From positions 1 through 64,000 of the forward strand of contig JBMHCX010000019.1 in assembly GCA_049889695.1 (NCBI GenBank): a DNA stretch of 64,000 nt. Reading direction: 5' to 3'. This stretch comes from WTJH01 sp049889695 (GTDB taxonomy: Bacteria; Bacteroidota; Bacteroidia; Flavobacteriales; Flavobacteriaceae). The notes beneath the pieces were generated by a model. It did not search any database. It was given only the letters and a program-made list of their open reading frames with translations, and was not told the DNA's origin. Positions 16,835 to 26,899 of this stretch are shown here, in pieces. The number at the start of each line of letters is the position of its first letter. Within the stretch, counting starts at the first letter, position 1. The translations under genes were made by a program, and so were the position numbers.

Positions 16835-19783
16835 TTAAAATTCAAATTTTACGCCTAGGGTTAGGTTCATCGTTTCAGGAAATACTCCATTGAAAAGATC
16901 CTGCTCTGGTGAGTAGGATTTAAAATCGGTAAGCGTCAGTAAATTCGTCCCTGTGAAATAGATTCGACCTGTTTTTAACTGGAGTGTAGACAGTAAACTT
17001 TTAGGAATAGAATAGCCTAACGAAAGGGTTCTTAAGCGCAAATATGATGCATCTCGAACCGCAAAGGAATAGAGGTGCGCATGTGTAATTGGCTTTGGAC
17101 GTGGATATTGAGTAGATGGGTATTCTGGAGTGTAATAAGGCGTAACAATCCCGTTGATGGATCCTTTCCACAACTCCCCATTGGCCAGTACAGAATTGAT
17201 TCGGGTTGCTCCCTGAACGGTGTAAAAGTCAACAAACAAATCAAAATTCTTGTAGCGAATCGTCGATGTAAATGAGCCGAACCAGTCCGGGTCTGTATTG
17301 GTAAATATGTTGTCTCGGTTGTCGATTTGTCCATCGCCATTCTGATCGATAACACGAACGTCTCCCGGCTGAGCTGTTGGGATACCGGAGTTAGCAATGT
17401 CATCGCCCTCCTGGAAAATTCCGTCGTATTTAGGCAACCAAATATTATTGATAGACTGCCCAATGGATAAGCGTCTGTTAGACGTCTGAATATCAATAAA
17501 GTTCCCTTGACTGTCTCGTTCCCCAGTGAGCGATATCACTTCATTCTGGTTTGTGGAGGCCATCAAACCAGCGTCCCAAGAAAAATTATCAGAATTGATA
17601 AGGTTTCCGTTTAAACTGAACTCAAGTCCTCTGTTTTGAAGCTCTCCCACATTAAAGCGAATCACCTCATACCCGGTTGACGAAGCAATCGAACGATCTA
17701 AGAGCAGGTCAGTTGTGTTGGCCTGATAGGCTTCTAAGGTCCCTGTCCAACGGTTTCTAAATAGACCAAAATCTAAACCGATATTCGCTGTCGTCGTGGT
17801 TTCCCATTTTAAATTCGGATTGGGTAAACGGGAAGATGCCGTAGATCCTCCGATGACCTGTTGTCCGAAAACATAGGGAGTAAAATCAGCTACTCCAAGC
17901 GACTCCAAAGGGTTGATCCCTTGGTTTCCGGTTGCTCCAATGCTGAAACGCAGTTTTAATTGATTAACGATGTCGGGGTTTATATCAAGATCCTCATGGA
18001 TTTTCCAAGCCGTGGAAAGGGCTGGGAAATACCCCCACTTTTGATTTTCAGCAAACACCGATGATCCGTCTGCACGAAGAGTAAGCTCCATCAAGTATTT
18101 ATCCATGAAGGAATAGCGAACTCGCCCCATAAAGGACAAAATTCTTCTCCGTGTAACGTTACGTACATTATTCAACAATTCGGTTGCCAAACCGTTGTAC
18201 AATAGGTTGTCATTGGTAAATCCAGATTTATCGAGTTGTGTATATTGACTTTTCTGTTCGTCTATCGACTGAACGGCTGTTAAATCAAGGCTGTGCTTTT
18301 CTCCTAGATCAGGATTGTACATTAAAATATTCTCCAGCAAGAGTTGTGTGTATTTGCTATCGATTAATACCCCAATTCCCTGGATTCCTTCATCTCCCTG
18401 AGAATGCTCAGAAGAACGATAAACGCCTTGATTTAAGTGTCTGTTCCTTTGAAAGGTTTTTAAAGTATACTTCAAGTTAGGCAACAAGTCTACGTTGAGT
18501 CGCAAACTGAGGTCAAATAAATTTGTTTTTGACTCGTCAACAGATTCCTGCTGATCCCAAAGGGGATTCACATAAGTCGTATCTGTAGGTCCGAGGTAAT
18601 ACTTAATTACGTTTCCATTCTCATCAAAGGGCTTTGCCAAAGGAGTGATGGTCGTAAAATTTAAATTCCCCGTTTCTTTATCCTGAGAAGAGTCTTGATA
18701 ATTAATGATCGCATCTAACCCAATTTTATCGGTTAATTGCTGATTAAAATTCAACTTAAAGCTAAGTCGATCAAACTTGGAATTCGGGATGATCCCATCC
18801 TGCTTAAAATACGTTAAGCTGGAATAGTATTTGGTTTTTTCCGTTCCTTTACTAACACTCAAAGTGTGGTTTTCAATACGGGCATCGTTTAAAACTAAAT
18901 CCTCCCAATCGACATAAGCATTGTCGCGGATGGCCTCTCGCTCAAAACGCGAAAAAATAATTCCATCACTTAAATAATCGCCTGTTCGTCTATTTCGGTT
19001 GGCCTCTCTTCTTAGGTTAACAAACTGTTCTCCTGTGTAAAGGTTGAAGTTTCGCTGAATAGACTGAGTGGTTAAATAGCCGTGATAATTGAAGCGAGCC
19101 TCCCCTGCCTTAGCTGATTTTGTTGTGATTAACACAACTCCATTCGACGCACGCGCACCGTAAATAGCTGTTGCAGATGCATCTTTAAGGATTTCAATGG
19201 ATGCTATATCGTCGGGTGAAATATCGTTTAAACTATCGAAAGGCAAACCATCTACGATGATTAAGGGATTATTCCCTCCTGCCACGGATACATTACCACG
19301 AATGACAATATTTGAGTTTCCACCGGGTCGGGCGTCACCAAGATTTACTTGTACACCAGCAGCACGTCCTCTGAGAAGTTCGGAAACATTGGTCGTTGGT
19401 AATTTATTCGCATCTTCTACGTCTACACTCACCACGGATCCAATTACATTGCTTTTTTTCTGACTTCCGTACCCCACAATTACAACTTCTTCGAGAGATT
19501 CAGCGTCTTCGATCATGACAATGTTCAAGTCATCGAAAGAAGTAACTACTTGCTCTTGCGATTTAAACCCAAGAGAACTAAACACAAGGATATTCCCCTC
19601 AGCAACCGTTATTTCAAAGTTACCGTCAAAGTCTGAAGTGACTCCATTCGATGTTCCTTGCACCAAAATATTAACCCCCAATAAAGGATTGTTGTTCTGG
19701 TCTACAATGGTCCCTTTTAGATTTTGTTGGGCAAAAACCATGGCTGGAAACATCAATAAAAAAACCGTCTTTAAATATTTCAT
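16835..19783 (-). CDS. SusC/RagA-family TonB-dependent outer-membrane transporter
   Basis: 982 residues when started at MKYLKTVFLL; a longer frame begins at 19804 but adds seven residues before the signal peptide. After the signal peptide (about 1-19, ending VFAQQ) comes a carboxypeptidase-D-regulatory-like domain (about 20-95, LGVNILVQGTSNG), the SusC plug domain (VVGYGSQKKSNVIGS onward, with LLRGRAAGVQV) and a 22-strand barrel ending in VKFEF. The family imports oligosaccharides using TonB energy. The missing STN domain means no anti-sigma signalling role, consistent with control by the neighbouring regulator. Confidence 0.95.
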   Translation of the reverse strand: MKYLKTVFLLMFPAMVFAQQNLKGTIVDQNNNPLLGVNILVQGTSNGVTSDFDGNFEITVAEGNILVFSSLGFKSQEQVVTSFDDLNIVMIEDAESLEEVVIVGYGSQKKSNVIGSVVSVDVEDANKLPTTNVSELLRGRAAGVQVNLGDARPGGNSNIVIRGNVSVAGGNNPLIIVDGLPFDSLNDISPDDIASIEILKDASATAIYGARASNGVVLITTKSAKAGEARFNYHGYLTTQSIQRNFNLYTGEQFVNLRREANRNRRTGDYLSDGIIFSRFEREAIRDNAYVDWEDLVLNDARIENHTLSVSKGTEKTKYYSSLTYFKQDGIIPNSKFDRLSFKLNFNQQLTDKIGLDAIINYQDSSQDKETGNLNFTTITPLAKPFDENGNVIKYYLGPTDTTYVNPLWDQQESVDESKTNLFDLSLRLNVDLLPNLKYTLKTFQRNRHLNQGVYRSSEHSQGDEGIQGIGVLIDSKYTQLLLENILMYNPDLGEKHSLDLTAVQSIDEQKSQYTQLDKSGFTNDNLLYNGLATELLNNVRNVTRRRILSFMGRVRYSFMDKYLMELTLRADGSSVFAENQKWGYFPALSTAWKIHEDLDINPDIVNQLKLRFSIGATGNQGINPLESLGVADFTPYVFGQQVIGGSTASSRLPNPNLKWETTTTANIGLDFGLFRNRWTGTLEAYQANTTDLLLDRSIASSTGYEVIRFNVGELQNRGLEFSLNGNLINSDNFSWDAGLMASTNQNEVISLTGERDSQGNFIDIQTSNRRLSIGQSINNIWLPKYDGIFQEGDDIANSGIPTAQPGDVRVIDQNGDGQIDNRDNIFTNTDPDWFGSFTSTIRYKNFDLFVDFYTVQGATRINSVLANGELWKGSINGIVTPYYTPEYPSTQYPRPKPITHAHLYSFAVRDASYLRLRTLSLGYSIPKSLLSTLQLKTGRIYFTGTNLLTLTDFKSYSPEQDLFNGVFPETMNLTLGVKFEF

Positions 19784-19894
19784 TGATTTGATTTGATGAA
19801 ACAATTTCTACAATTAAGATCCCTAATATAGGAAAATGAAGATTTGTAGGGGCGTTTGTAATTATCAACAAAATAACTCAGAGGGGTTCAGAAC

Positions 19895-19917
19895 ATCTAA
19901 ACAATTGTTGTTTAGAT
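19895..19917. promoter_or_regulatory. perfect inverted repeat upstream of susC, candidate regulator operator
   Basis: ATCTAAACA-ATTGT-TGTTTAGAT: two perfect 9-base arms around a 5-base centre, about 112-134 nt before the susC start. It is not followed by a T-run in either direction, so it is a poor terminator. A TATTTTG promoter-like element lies 20 nt closer to susC (19869-19875, minus strand). That places the repeat where an activator would bind. No second copy was found in the PUL. Confidence 0.5.
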
Positions 19918-19978
19918 ATTTAAAAATTAAACAAAAAATGAAAATATTTTTTAGAGAGTGTTTTTGTAGGGAGATCCT

Positions 19979-22798
19979 TTATTGGATAGAGAAGATGTAG
20001 TCTGCTAATTTTTCGTCTTGTTTAAGGTTTAATTTCTTCTTCAAGCGATACCTTTTCATCTCCACACTCTTTAAGGTAATATTGAGGAGTTCTGCTATTT
20101 CTTTACTGTCCAGGTTAACACGGATATATGAAATTAGACGAATATCCTGTGGGGTTAAATCCTTATGAAGGCTCTTAAGCTTAAAAATAAAATTATTGTC
20201 TAGCTCGTTGAACGACTTTTCAAAGTTTCTCCAATCGTTTTGGCTGTTTAAGCTTTTTTTAATCAGGGCGATTGTTTGTTGAATTTTGGGGTCCAAGTGA
20301 CCAATGGTCTCTAATTCATTTTTTACCCGGCTCATGACCGTATTGTTCTTAATAATACTTTGATAGGTAAAGGTCAGTTCTCGCTTTTTTTGGAGGAGCT
20401 CTTGCCTTAAGTTTTGGTTGTCTAAAGAAGACGTTTCATTTTGCTCTCGTAAAATTTTCAGCTGCGCAATGCGTTCTTGCTTTTCCTCATTCAGCCGAGA
20501 ACGTACGCTTTTATAGCGATTGGCAAATCGAAAGATGGAATAAACAGTAATTCCAATTAAACTAAAGTAAAGGAAAAGCATCCCTCGGCTGAGATACCAG
20601 GGTTGTTGAATGCTGAATGAAAAGGTTGTCGGCACATCGTAAATGCTGTTGGCCTGTTTATAACGGAGCTCAAAAGTATAGTCTCCTGGTTTTAGTTTGT
20701 AATATTCCTGAGTCGCATCGGTGCTCCAAGTGCTCCATTGTTCGTTTTGACCTATCAAGCGCGTTTGGAAAAAAACAGGGGCATACTTCTGAAATTGAGC
20801 CAGGCTGTAGGTAAATTTGAAAGTATTTTGGGTGGGGGCAAGTTTGGAACTTGAACTGTTGGTTGAAATATAATTCCATTGATTATCCTCTCCTAAAACA
20901 GCAATCTGATTTAGGCTTGCTTTTTTCTGCTGTTCTGTAGGCCCTTCCGTTGATTGGGCAACGATAAAGCCATCGCTTAGACCGACCAGATACTCTCCTT
21001 CGGATAGGGCCTGTACATTTTCAAAACCTGGATTCCCAAGATTTTGAAGGATAGAAGGAGGCAGATAAATCTGACGAACCATTAGCTTCTGATTCAGGTC
21101 GTGTTTCCGCAGATGTCTTAGACCCTCCTCCGAAAATAGAACGAGTTGGTTGTCGAAGGGTGCGTTTAAATAACTGGATTTTAATCGATTCGGCTGAACA
21201 TGACTACTCATTAGACTATCGTAAACAAAAGTCTTCCCTTGGGGTTGATAGAGATAAACACCTTTGGAGGTTAGATAGTACAAACGGTCGGAAAAATAGA
21301 AAATATTAGAGGCGTTTCCGTAGGGCTGTAAATGATCCAAATCAGTAATTTTCCGATAGTCGCTGTCAACTTCAAAGATGTATACTCCCAAAAATTCATG
21401 ATTAACGATCCAAACCTTTTTAGAAAAAAACTCAAAAAACCGAGAGGAAATAGATAGGCCCTTCAGCATATTTCTCTTGATCCATTTAGTGTTCGGTCTA
21501 TGATAAATATGAAGCCCATCATAACTTCCCGAAACGAGCAAAGTCTCCCCCTGATCAGTTGCTATCGCCTTTACTCCCCAGCTTCCGTTTTGTTCTCCAA
21601 GCCAAATAGCCCTGTCTTTGGTGACTTCAAAAACTCCTTTATTATGACTACAAAAAAGAGAGCCATCAACCACATCCAGATGCCAAACCTGACCGGAAGT
21701 TCCCTCGACCAATTCAAACTTTTCTCGACCCCCTAAAGTAGTCCAGAAAAGGCCTTGGTTGGTCCCGATATACCAACGATCGTTAAAAACCTTTGAGGTG
21801 TAAACAGACCCAATATCGTTCTGGCGATTATTGTATTCCAAAATGGAGCTTTGATGATTGATAAGGGTGAGCCCTCGGTCTAATCCGGCCCAGATATTCC
21901 CTTCCGTATCTTCAAAGAGTGACAGAATCGTATTGTTGATTCCACCATTTTTTTTGTTGATGATGTAGTCGGTTGTAAGATCGGGGGTCAGAGAGATGAG
22001 TCCTTGGTTGATGGTTCCTAGAAAGATCTGCCCTTCCCTCGATTGGGAAACGCTGTAAATCTCCGCATAGGTTTTCAAAGCAACTGGGGCACGTTCTAGC
22101 CCTTTATCCCCAAGACGGTAGACCTCCCCTGAGGAAACCACAAAATGAGTCTCCCCTCGATAAACTATCGAGCCAACTATGTCATGTACATCCAGGCGGT
22201 CTTTGTTTGGAATAGATTCAATAATGCCCGACCGAATATACCTGAGGCCCCTATCCGTATCGACAAAATAAAGTGTCCCGTCAATGAGAAAAAGGCCTGG
22301 GCGAGCGGTCTTGCTATCAATAATGTCAAATGTCTTTTTTTCAAGATCGACAATGTATACCCGTGAAAGTGACTGGAAAACAAACAAGCCATCGACAAAT
22401 TCAATTTCCCAAAATTCTTCTCCATTGAGGATGGGAATATTTAACTCCTGTATTAAGGAGGTATAGCTAAGACTTCCCGTTGGAGACTTTTCCCAGTAAC
22501 CAAAAGTCATGTAACCACCCGTATAAACCCTTTCATTGTGGGCGAAAACTTTCCGCATTTGTTCAAAGCCTTCTGTCCGGTATTTGTTCCAATGATTCCC
22601 GTTAAATTCTAACAAATAACGGTGATTGGCAAAATAAATGTTGTCATTAGAGGCTTGTGTAATCGACCACGTCTGATTCTCTCCAGAAAAAACCTCGGGT
22701 AAAAAATTCTCAATAGGAGGGGTTAACTGTCCCCAGAGTAGCAGATTCTGGAAACAACACAGTAATAAAACAAGTCGAAATAACCCTTTGAACGACAT
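19979..22798 (-). CDS. membrane-spanning PUL regulator: periplasmic sensor, Y_Y_Y domain, LuxR-type HTH
   Basis: 939 residues from the ATG giving MSFKGLFRLV; the frame extends 23 codons further upstream, but that would bury the signal peptide. After the signal peptide come beta-propeller-like repeats (about 30-640), a triple-tyrosine (Y_Y_Y) domain (about 665-735, GDYTFELRYKQ) and one membrane helix (about 742-762). A coiled coil follows, then a C-terminal LuxR-like HTH (LTPQDIRLISYI ... SKEIAELLNITLKSVEMKR). It lacks the histidine kinase and receiver domains of hybrid two-component PUL regulators, so binding in the periplasm should be passed directly to DNA. It lies just upstream of susC on the same strand. 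Confidence 0.85.
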   Translation of the reverse strand: MSFKGLFRLVLLLCCFQNLLLWGQLTPPIENFLPEVFSGENQTWSITQASNDNIYFANHRYLLEFNGNHWNKYRTEGFEQMRKVFAHNERVYTGGYMTFGYWEKSPTGSLSYTSLIQELNIPILNGEEFWEIEFVDGLFVFQSLSRVYIVDLEKKTFDIIDSKTARPGLFLIDGTLYFVDTDRGLRYIRSGIIESIPNKDRLDVHDIVGSIVYRGETHFVVSSGEVYRLGDKGLERAPVALKTYAEIYSVSQSREGQIFLGTINQGLISLTPDLTTDYIINKKNGGINNTILSLFEDTEGNIWAGLDRGLTLINHQSSILEYNNRQNDIGSVYTSKVFNDRWYIGTNQGLFWTTLGGREKFELVEGTSGQVWHLDVVDGSLFCSHNKGVFEVTKDRAIWLGEQNGSWGVKAIATDQGETLLVSGSYDGLHIYHRPNTKWIKRNMLKGLSISSRFFEFFSKKVWIVNHEFLGVYIFEVDSDYRKITDLDHLQPYGNASNIFYFSDRLYYLTSKGVYLYQPQGKTFVYDSLMSSHVQPNRLKSSYLNAPFDNQLVLFSEEGLRHLRKHDLNQKLMVRQIYLPPSILQNLGNPGFENVQALSEGEYLVGLSDGFIVAQSTEGPTEQQKKASLNQIAVLGEDNQWNYISTNSSSSKLAPTQNTFKFTYSLAQFQKYAPVFFQTRLIGQNEQWSTWSTDATQEYYKLKPGDYTFELRYKQANSIYDVPTTFSFSIQQPWYLSRGMLFLYFSLIGITVYSIFRFANRYKSVRSRLNEEKQERIAQLKILREQNETSSLDNQNLRQELLQKKRELTFTYQSIIKNNTVMSRVKNELETIGHLDPKIQQTIALIKKSLNSQNDWRNFEKSFNELDNNFIFKLKSLHKDLTPQDIRLISYIRVNLDSKEIAELLNITLKSVEMKRYRLKKKLNLKQDEKLADYIFSIQ

Positions 22799-22971
22799 CA
22801 GACTCCAGCTTTCAATTTGGTAAATGTGTGTTCTAAAATACTGAATTTTATGAGTCTTAGCCTTCAACGGTCGCTGACGACAATACGAATTAAAGTTTTT
22901 TGCTATTTTGTGGGAAGCTTAAAATATGTACACGATAAGAGGTGTTGTGCCGTTTGAAAAGCCCATGAATT

Positions 22972-23832
22972 ATGAAAAACCCTTTTAAAAATATTTTGTT
23001 TGGTTTTGCATTTTCGCCCTCCCTAGAAGCGAATCTGGCGGAGGCTGTTCGATTGAGTAATTTTTTTGATGCAGAACTTTTTTTAGTTCACGTTGGTGAA
23101 AAAAGTCCCGAAAAAGAAAAGGAACTAGAATCGTTTCTTGGAAAACATAAAACGAAGGAACACCCCAAGATTCATGTTTTTTGGAAACAAGGTAATCCGG
23201 TCGCCTCTCTTTTAGAGGCCATTAATCAGCATCAAATAGATCTCTTACTAATTGGAGCTCTCAAGCGCGAAAATGTAGTCCGATACTACAGTGGATCAAT
23301 TGCTAGAAAACTGACCCGAAAAGCACCGTGCTCTGTCCTGTTAATTTCCAACCCCTCTGTAGAAAGAAAACCCTGTGAACACATCGTTGTTAACGGACTA
23401 GAGAACCCTAAAACGGAACAAACCATCGAAACGGCCTTTTCGGTTTCGCAGGCCCTCGGTTGCCAACAGCTTACTTTGGTTGAAGAAATAAATCCCTCTG
23501 AAGTGAACCCGGTCGAAGACGACCGTAGTCTTCGTCAGGCAACACTCAAGAAAAAGAGAATTACGTTACGGGAAGACAGTCGAGTCAAAAAAATTATTGA
23601 ACAAATTGGCGATCCACTGACTGAAAATATCCAATGGAAAACCCAAAGTATCTTTGGAAGCCGCGGATATTCGATCGGTCATTATGCACGTGTTGTAAGA
23701 GCTGACCTTTTAGTGATGAATGCTGAAGAAAAGAGCTCTTTTTTCCGCCGCCTTATTCCAAAAGACCTGGAACACATTTTGGCTGAATTACCCACAGATG
23801 TACTCATCGTAAACCCTCAAAGCCATGGTTAA
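22972..23832 (+). CDS. universal stress protein, tandem UspA domains
   Basis: 286 residues with two UspA-like domains (about 1-130 and 135-286). The first ends in YYSGSIARKLTRKAPCSVLLI, the G-x-x-x-x nucleotide-loop region of the family (SGSIARKL). The second is more degenerate but ends LAELPTDVLIVN. Universal stress proteins bind nucleotides and modulate stress or transport; in many bacteria they are encoded with SulP or other anion transporters. Here the stop overlaps the SulP start by 8 nt, so the two are almost certainly co-translated. Confidence 0.8.
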   Translation: MKNPFKNILFGFAFSPSLEANLAEAVRLSNFFDAELFLVHVGEKSPEKEKELESFLGKHKTKEHPKIHVFWKQGNPVASLLEAINQHQIDLLLIGALKRENVVRYYSGSIARKLTRKAPCSVLLISNPSVERKPCEHIVVNGLENPKTEQTIETAFSVSQALGCQQLTLVEEINPSEVNPVEDDRSLRQATLKKKRITLREDSRVKKIIEQIGDPLTENIQWKTQSIFGSRGYSIGHYARVVRADLLVMNAEEKSSFFRRLIPKDLEHILAELPTDVLIVNPQSHG

Positions 23833-26035
23833 ATCACAGAATTCTTCTTTTGTTGTTGAGCTCCCGAAAAATATCTTTTCAGGATTTGTTGTTTCGCTGA
23901 TTGCCCTTCCACTTGGGCTAGGTTTAGCCATCGCCTCCGATGCGCCTCCTATTGCGGGAATTATTGCCGCAATTGTTGGCGGAGCAATGTGCGCATTGCT
24001 GGGAGGTTCCCAACTGACCATCACAGGACCGGGAAATGGTTTGGTGATTGTCGTACTGGCAGCAATTGTTGCCCTAGGGGAAGGAGACTCTTATCAGGGA
24101 TATCTATATGCCCTAGCGGCCATAATAATTTCTGGAGGACTTCTCTTTCTTTTTGGACTGTTGCGCTTGGGCGCATTGAGTGAATTTTTCCCGGCAACCG
24201 CCCTTCAGGGGATGCTGGCAGCTATCGGTTTAGGAATATTAGCCAAGCAATTTCACGTGATGCTGGGGTTTGCCAACGTAAAAGGCAGCACTGTCGAGCT
24301 ATTACTCAGCATTCCTGAAAGTATCAGTCAGTGGTTGACGCTCTGGGGAAATCCAGCGCTTTTATCTGGAGCAATTGGGATTGGCAGTTTAGTGTTTCTT
24401 TTTGTTTATGCGCGCATTCGCAACCCTTGGTTTCATCTGATTCCCGCCCCCATGTGGGTAGTTGTCGCCACTGTTGGAGCGAGTTACTATGCCGAATTTG
24501 TAGCGAATTCCCCATTAAATATTCCCCCTGAGTTGCTCATTCAATTACCAAGCGACTTAGTCGGCGAACTGCCCACCCCCAATTTTTCGAAATGGAACCA
24601 TGGGGCTTTCTGGAGCGCTGTGATCTCCATCACTTTAGTCGCTAGCATTGAGTCCTTACTCAGTATTAAAGCGGTTGATAAATTAGACCCTAAAAAAAGA
24701 CGATCAAATATCAATAAAGATTTAAGAGCTCTGGGACTTGCCACCATGGTAAGTGGATTTCTAGGGGGCTTAAACGTTGTTACCGTAATTGCCCGAAGCT
24801 CTGTAAATGTCAATAACGGCGGTACCAATCGTTCTGCAAATTTCTTTCACGCCTTCTTCTTGGTGTTGTTTATCCTTTTGTTGAGCCCACAGATTCAGCG
24901 CATCCCAATGCCCGCCTTAGCTGCTATTCTAGTCTATACCGGCTATCGTTTGGCCACCCCGGAAAACTTATTCAGAATTTATAGGATTGGAAAAGAGCAA
25001 GCTTTTATTTTTATACTAACCCTCGTAGGTACCCTCTTTACGAGCCTTATAACTGGGATACTCTTGGGTATACTCGGGACCTTTCTCGTTCATCTTTTTT
25101 TCAATCGAGACATCGCACTGTTTAGTCGGAATTGGCTCAAACCAAATGTGCTCATGTTTGAAGAGGAAGACAGTGGAAACTACTATGTCAGCGTGAAAAA
25201 CTTCTGCAGCTTCCTGAACTTTTTTAAACTCAAAGCTAAACTAGACGAAGTTCCACCTCATGCACACCTCGTCCTTGATTTTTCACTTTGCGATTTTGTC
25301 GACCATACAGTAATGGAAGGCGTACACAACTACCAAGACGCCTTTGAACGTCAAGGGGGACATTTTGAAGTTATCGGTTTAGATATTCATGAGGCACCAA
25401 CCAACCATCCCTTCGCGGTCCGAAAAGCACTGCCTATTGGGAATGTTTTGCCTTTTACGGATAAACTGACCCGACGACAATCGCAACTGCAACAATTTGC
25501 AAACACCCTCGGATGGGAATACGATGCCGTGATTCAGGAAAACCCAATGGGCTTAGATTCCTACTTTATGTTTAATTCTCGAGTCATAAACTACCTCTTT
25601 AATAAAATTCAAAGCCCTGATGGAAAAACCCAACTGTTTGATCTATCGTTTTCAGAAGGAGCATTCATCGCCAAAGAGGATATACGAGCTACTTTCTTAC
25701 AGATCAAAACAGCCAAAAAAATTCCTGCTTTCACACTGCAGCGGGAAGATTTGTTCTCCACAGTTCTTCAGCCCATCTCTAATTTAGAACACATCAATTT
25801 TGAAAAGTATCCTGACTTTTCCAGAAACTTTGTTTTGAGAGGAGAGTCAAAACAAGATTTGGAAACCTTCTTTAATGCACAAATGGTCTTATTTTTCGAA
25901 AGCCATCCTGTTTATTATGTAGAGTCTGACGGAAAGACCATCTTGATTAAAGGAAAAAGACGCTTATCCTCCTTAAAGGAAATTAAATTGATGTGGGGAT
26001 TTGCCGAGGAACTCGAAAGACTATTAACCGCATAA
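23825..26035 (+). CDS. SulP-family anion transporter with STAS and additional C-terminal domain
   Basis: 736 residues. The first 430 hold the SulP membrane domain (about 10-14 helices), with the family stretch ALPLGLGLAIASDAPPIAGI and the later region NVVTVIARSSVNVNNGGTNR. A STAS domain (about 450-545) contains LVLDFSLCDFVDHTVMEGV. Residues about 560-736 form an additional soluble domain of unknown type, rich in aromatic residues. SulP proteins move sulfate, bicarbonate or related anions; the substrate is not readable. Bicarbonate is a common inference in marine bacteria, but no carbonic anhydrase gene or domain is present. Confidence 0.85.
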   Translation: MVKSQNSSFVVELPKNIFSGFVVSLIALPLGLGLAIASDAPPIAGIIAAIVGGAMCALLGGSQLTITGPGNGLVIVVLAAIVALGEGDSYQGYLYALAAIIISGGLLFLFGLLRLGALSEFFPATALQGMLAAIGLGILAKQFHVMLGFANVKGSTVELLLSIPESISQWLTLWGNPALLSGAIGIGSLVFLFVYARIRNPWFHLIPAPMWVVVATVGASYYAEFVANSPLNIPPELLIQLPSDLVGELPTPNFSKWNHGAFWSAVISITLVASIESLLSIKAVDKLDPKKRRSNINKDLRALGLATMVSGFLGGLNVVTVIARSSVNVNNGGTNRSANFFHAFFLVLFILLLSPQIQRIPMPALAAILVYTGYRLATPENLFRIYRIGKEQAFIFILTLVGTLFTSLITGILLGILGTFLVHLFFNRDIALFSRNWLKPNVLMFEEEDSGNYYVSVKNFCSFLNFFKLKAKLDEVPPHAHLVLDFSLCDFVDHTVMEGVHNYQDAFERQGGHFEVIGLDIHEAPTNHPFAVRKALPIGNVLPFTDKLTRRQSQLQQFANTLGWEYDAVIQENPMGLDSYFMFNSRVINYLFNKIQSPDGKTQLFDLSFSEGAFIAKEDIRATFLQIKTAKKIPAFTLQREDLFSTVLQPISNLEHINFEKYPDFSRNFVLRGESKQDLETFFNAQMVLFFESHPVYYVESDGKTILIKGKRRLSSLKEIKLMWGFAEELERLLTA

Positions 26036-26044
26036 GCTCATTCT

Positions 26045-26899
26045 ATGCAGATTTATCCGATTGAAGCCGGCCATTTTAAATTAGACGGTGGTGCCATGTT
26101 TGGTGTTGTCCCCAAGACGATCTGGAATAAGACTAATCCTGCCGATCAGAATAATCGAATTGAGATGGCCAGCAGATGCCTTTTGGTAGAAGATAAAGAT
26201 CGTCTGATACTTATCGATTCGGGTATGGGAACCAAGCAGAGCGATAAATTTTTTAGCTACTACGATCGTTGGGGAGAATACGATTTGGAAAAATCTATCC
26301 GGCAGGCAGGATTTCACCCGGACGAGATTACAGATGTTTTCTTTACCCACCTACATTTCGACCACTGTGGAGGAGCTTTTTATCGAAATGCTGAAGGAAA
26401 AATTATCCCTCTGTTTAAAAATGCTCACTATTGGGTACATCAGAACCATTGGGAATGGGCGACAAACCCCAATCCAAGAGAAAAAGCTTCTTTTTTAACA
26501 GAAAACCTTATGCCCATCCAAGAAAGCGGTCAACTCCATCTGATTTCGGATCAAGGTAACCGCATACAAACACCACTAGGGTTCGATGTTTTTTTAATGG
26601 ATGGCCATACAGAAAAACAAATGCTTCCAATTCTAGAATATAAAGATCGAACCATTGTCTATGCCGCTGATCTGATTCCTACGGTAGGACATATTCCTGT
26701 CCCCTACCTTATGGGGTACGATGTGCGCCCGTTACAGACCATGCGTGAAAAAGCAGACTTTTTAAAAATGGCCGTGGACAATGACTTTTTGTTGCTCCTC
26801 GAGCATGACCCTTATCACGAACTTATTTCTCTTCAAACCACAGAAAGAGGTGTGCGGTTAGACAATCACGCTCCGTTTGGGGATTATTTCAGTAAATAA
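26045..26899 (+). CDS. metallo-beta-lactamase-fold hydrolase
   Basis: 284 residues. The dinuclear zinc motif is FTHLHFDHCGG (His102, His104, Asp106, His107), followed by LMDGHTEKQM (next His ligand) and YAADLIPTVGHI (bridging Asp), a complete MBL active site. The overall arrangement resembles the lactonase/hydrolase branch (AHL-lactonase-like), but the substrate is unknown and the flavobacterial members are generally annotated only as MBL-fold hydrolases. The gene starts 9 nt after SulP and ends at a terminator hairpin, so it closes the Usp-SulP-MBL transcription unit. Confidence 0.85.
   Translation: MQIYPIEAGHFKLDGGAMFGVVPKTIWNKTNPADQNNRIEMASRCLLVEDKDRLILIDSGMGTKQSDKFFSYYDRWGEYDLEKSIRQAGFHPDEITDVFFTHLHFDHCGGAFYRNAEGKIIPLFKNAHYWVHQNHWEWATNPNPREKASFLTENLMPIQESGQLHLISDQGNRIQTPLGFDVFLMDGHTEKQMLPILEYKDRTIVYAADLIPTVGHIPVPYLMGYDVRPLQTMREKADFLKMAVDNDFLLLLEHDPYHELISLQTTERGVRLDNHAPFGDYFSK

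Noticed and set aside
24246..24261. TTTCACGTGA within the SulP gene as a possible third parS site
   Set aside because: Only the central core fits; outer positions fail on both sides.
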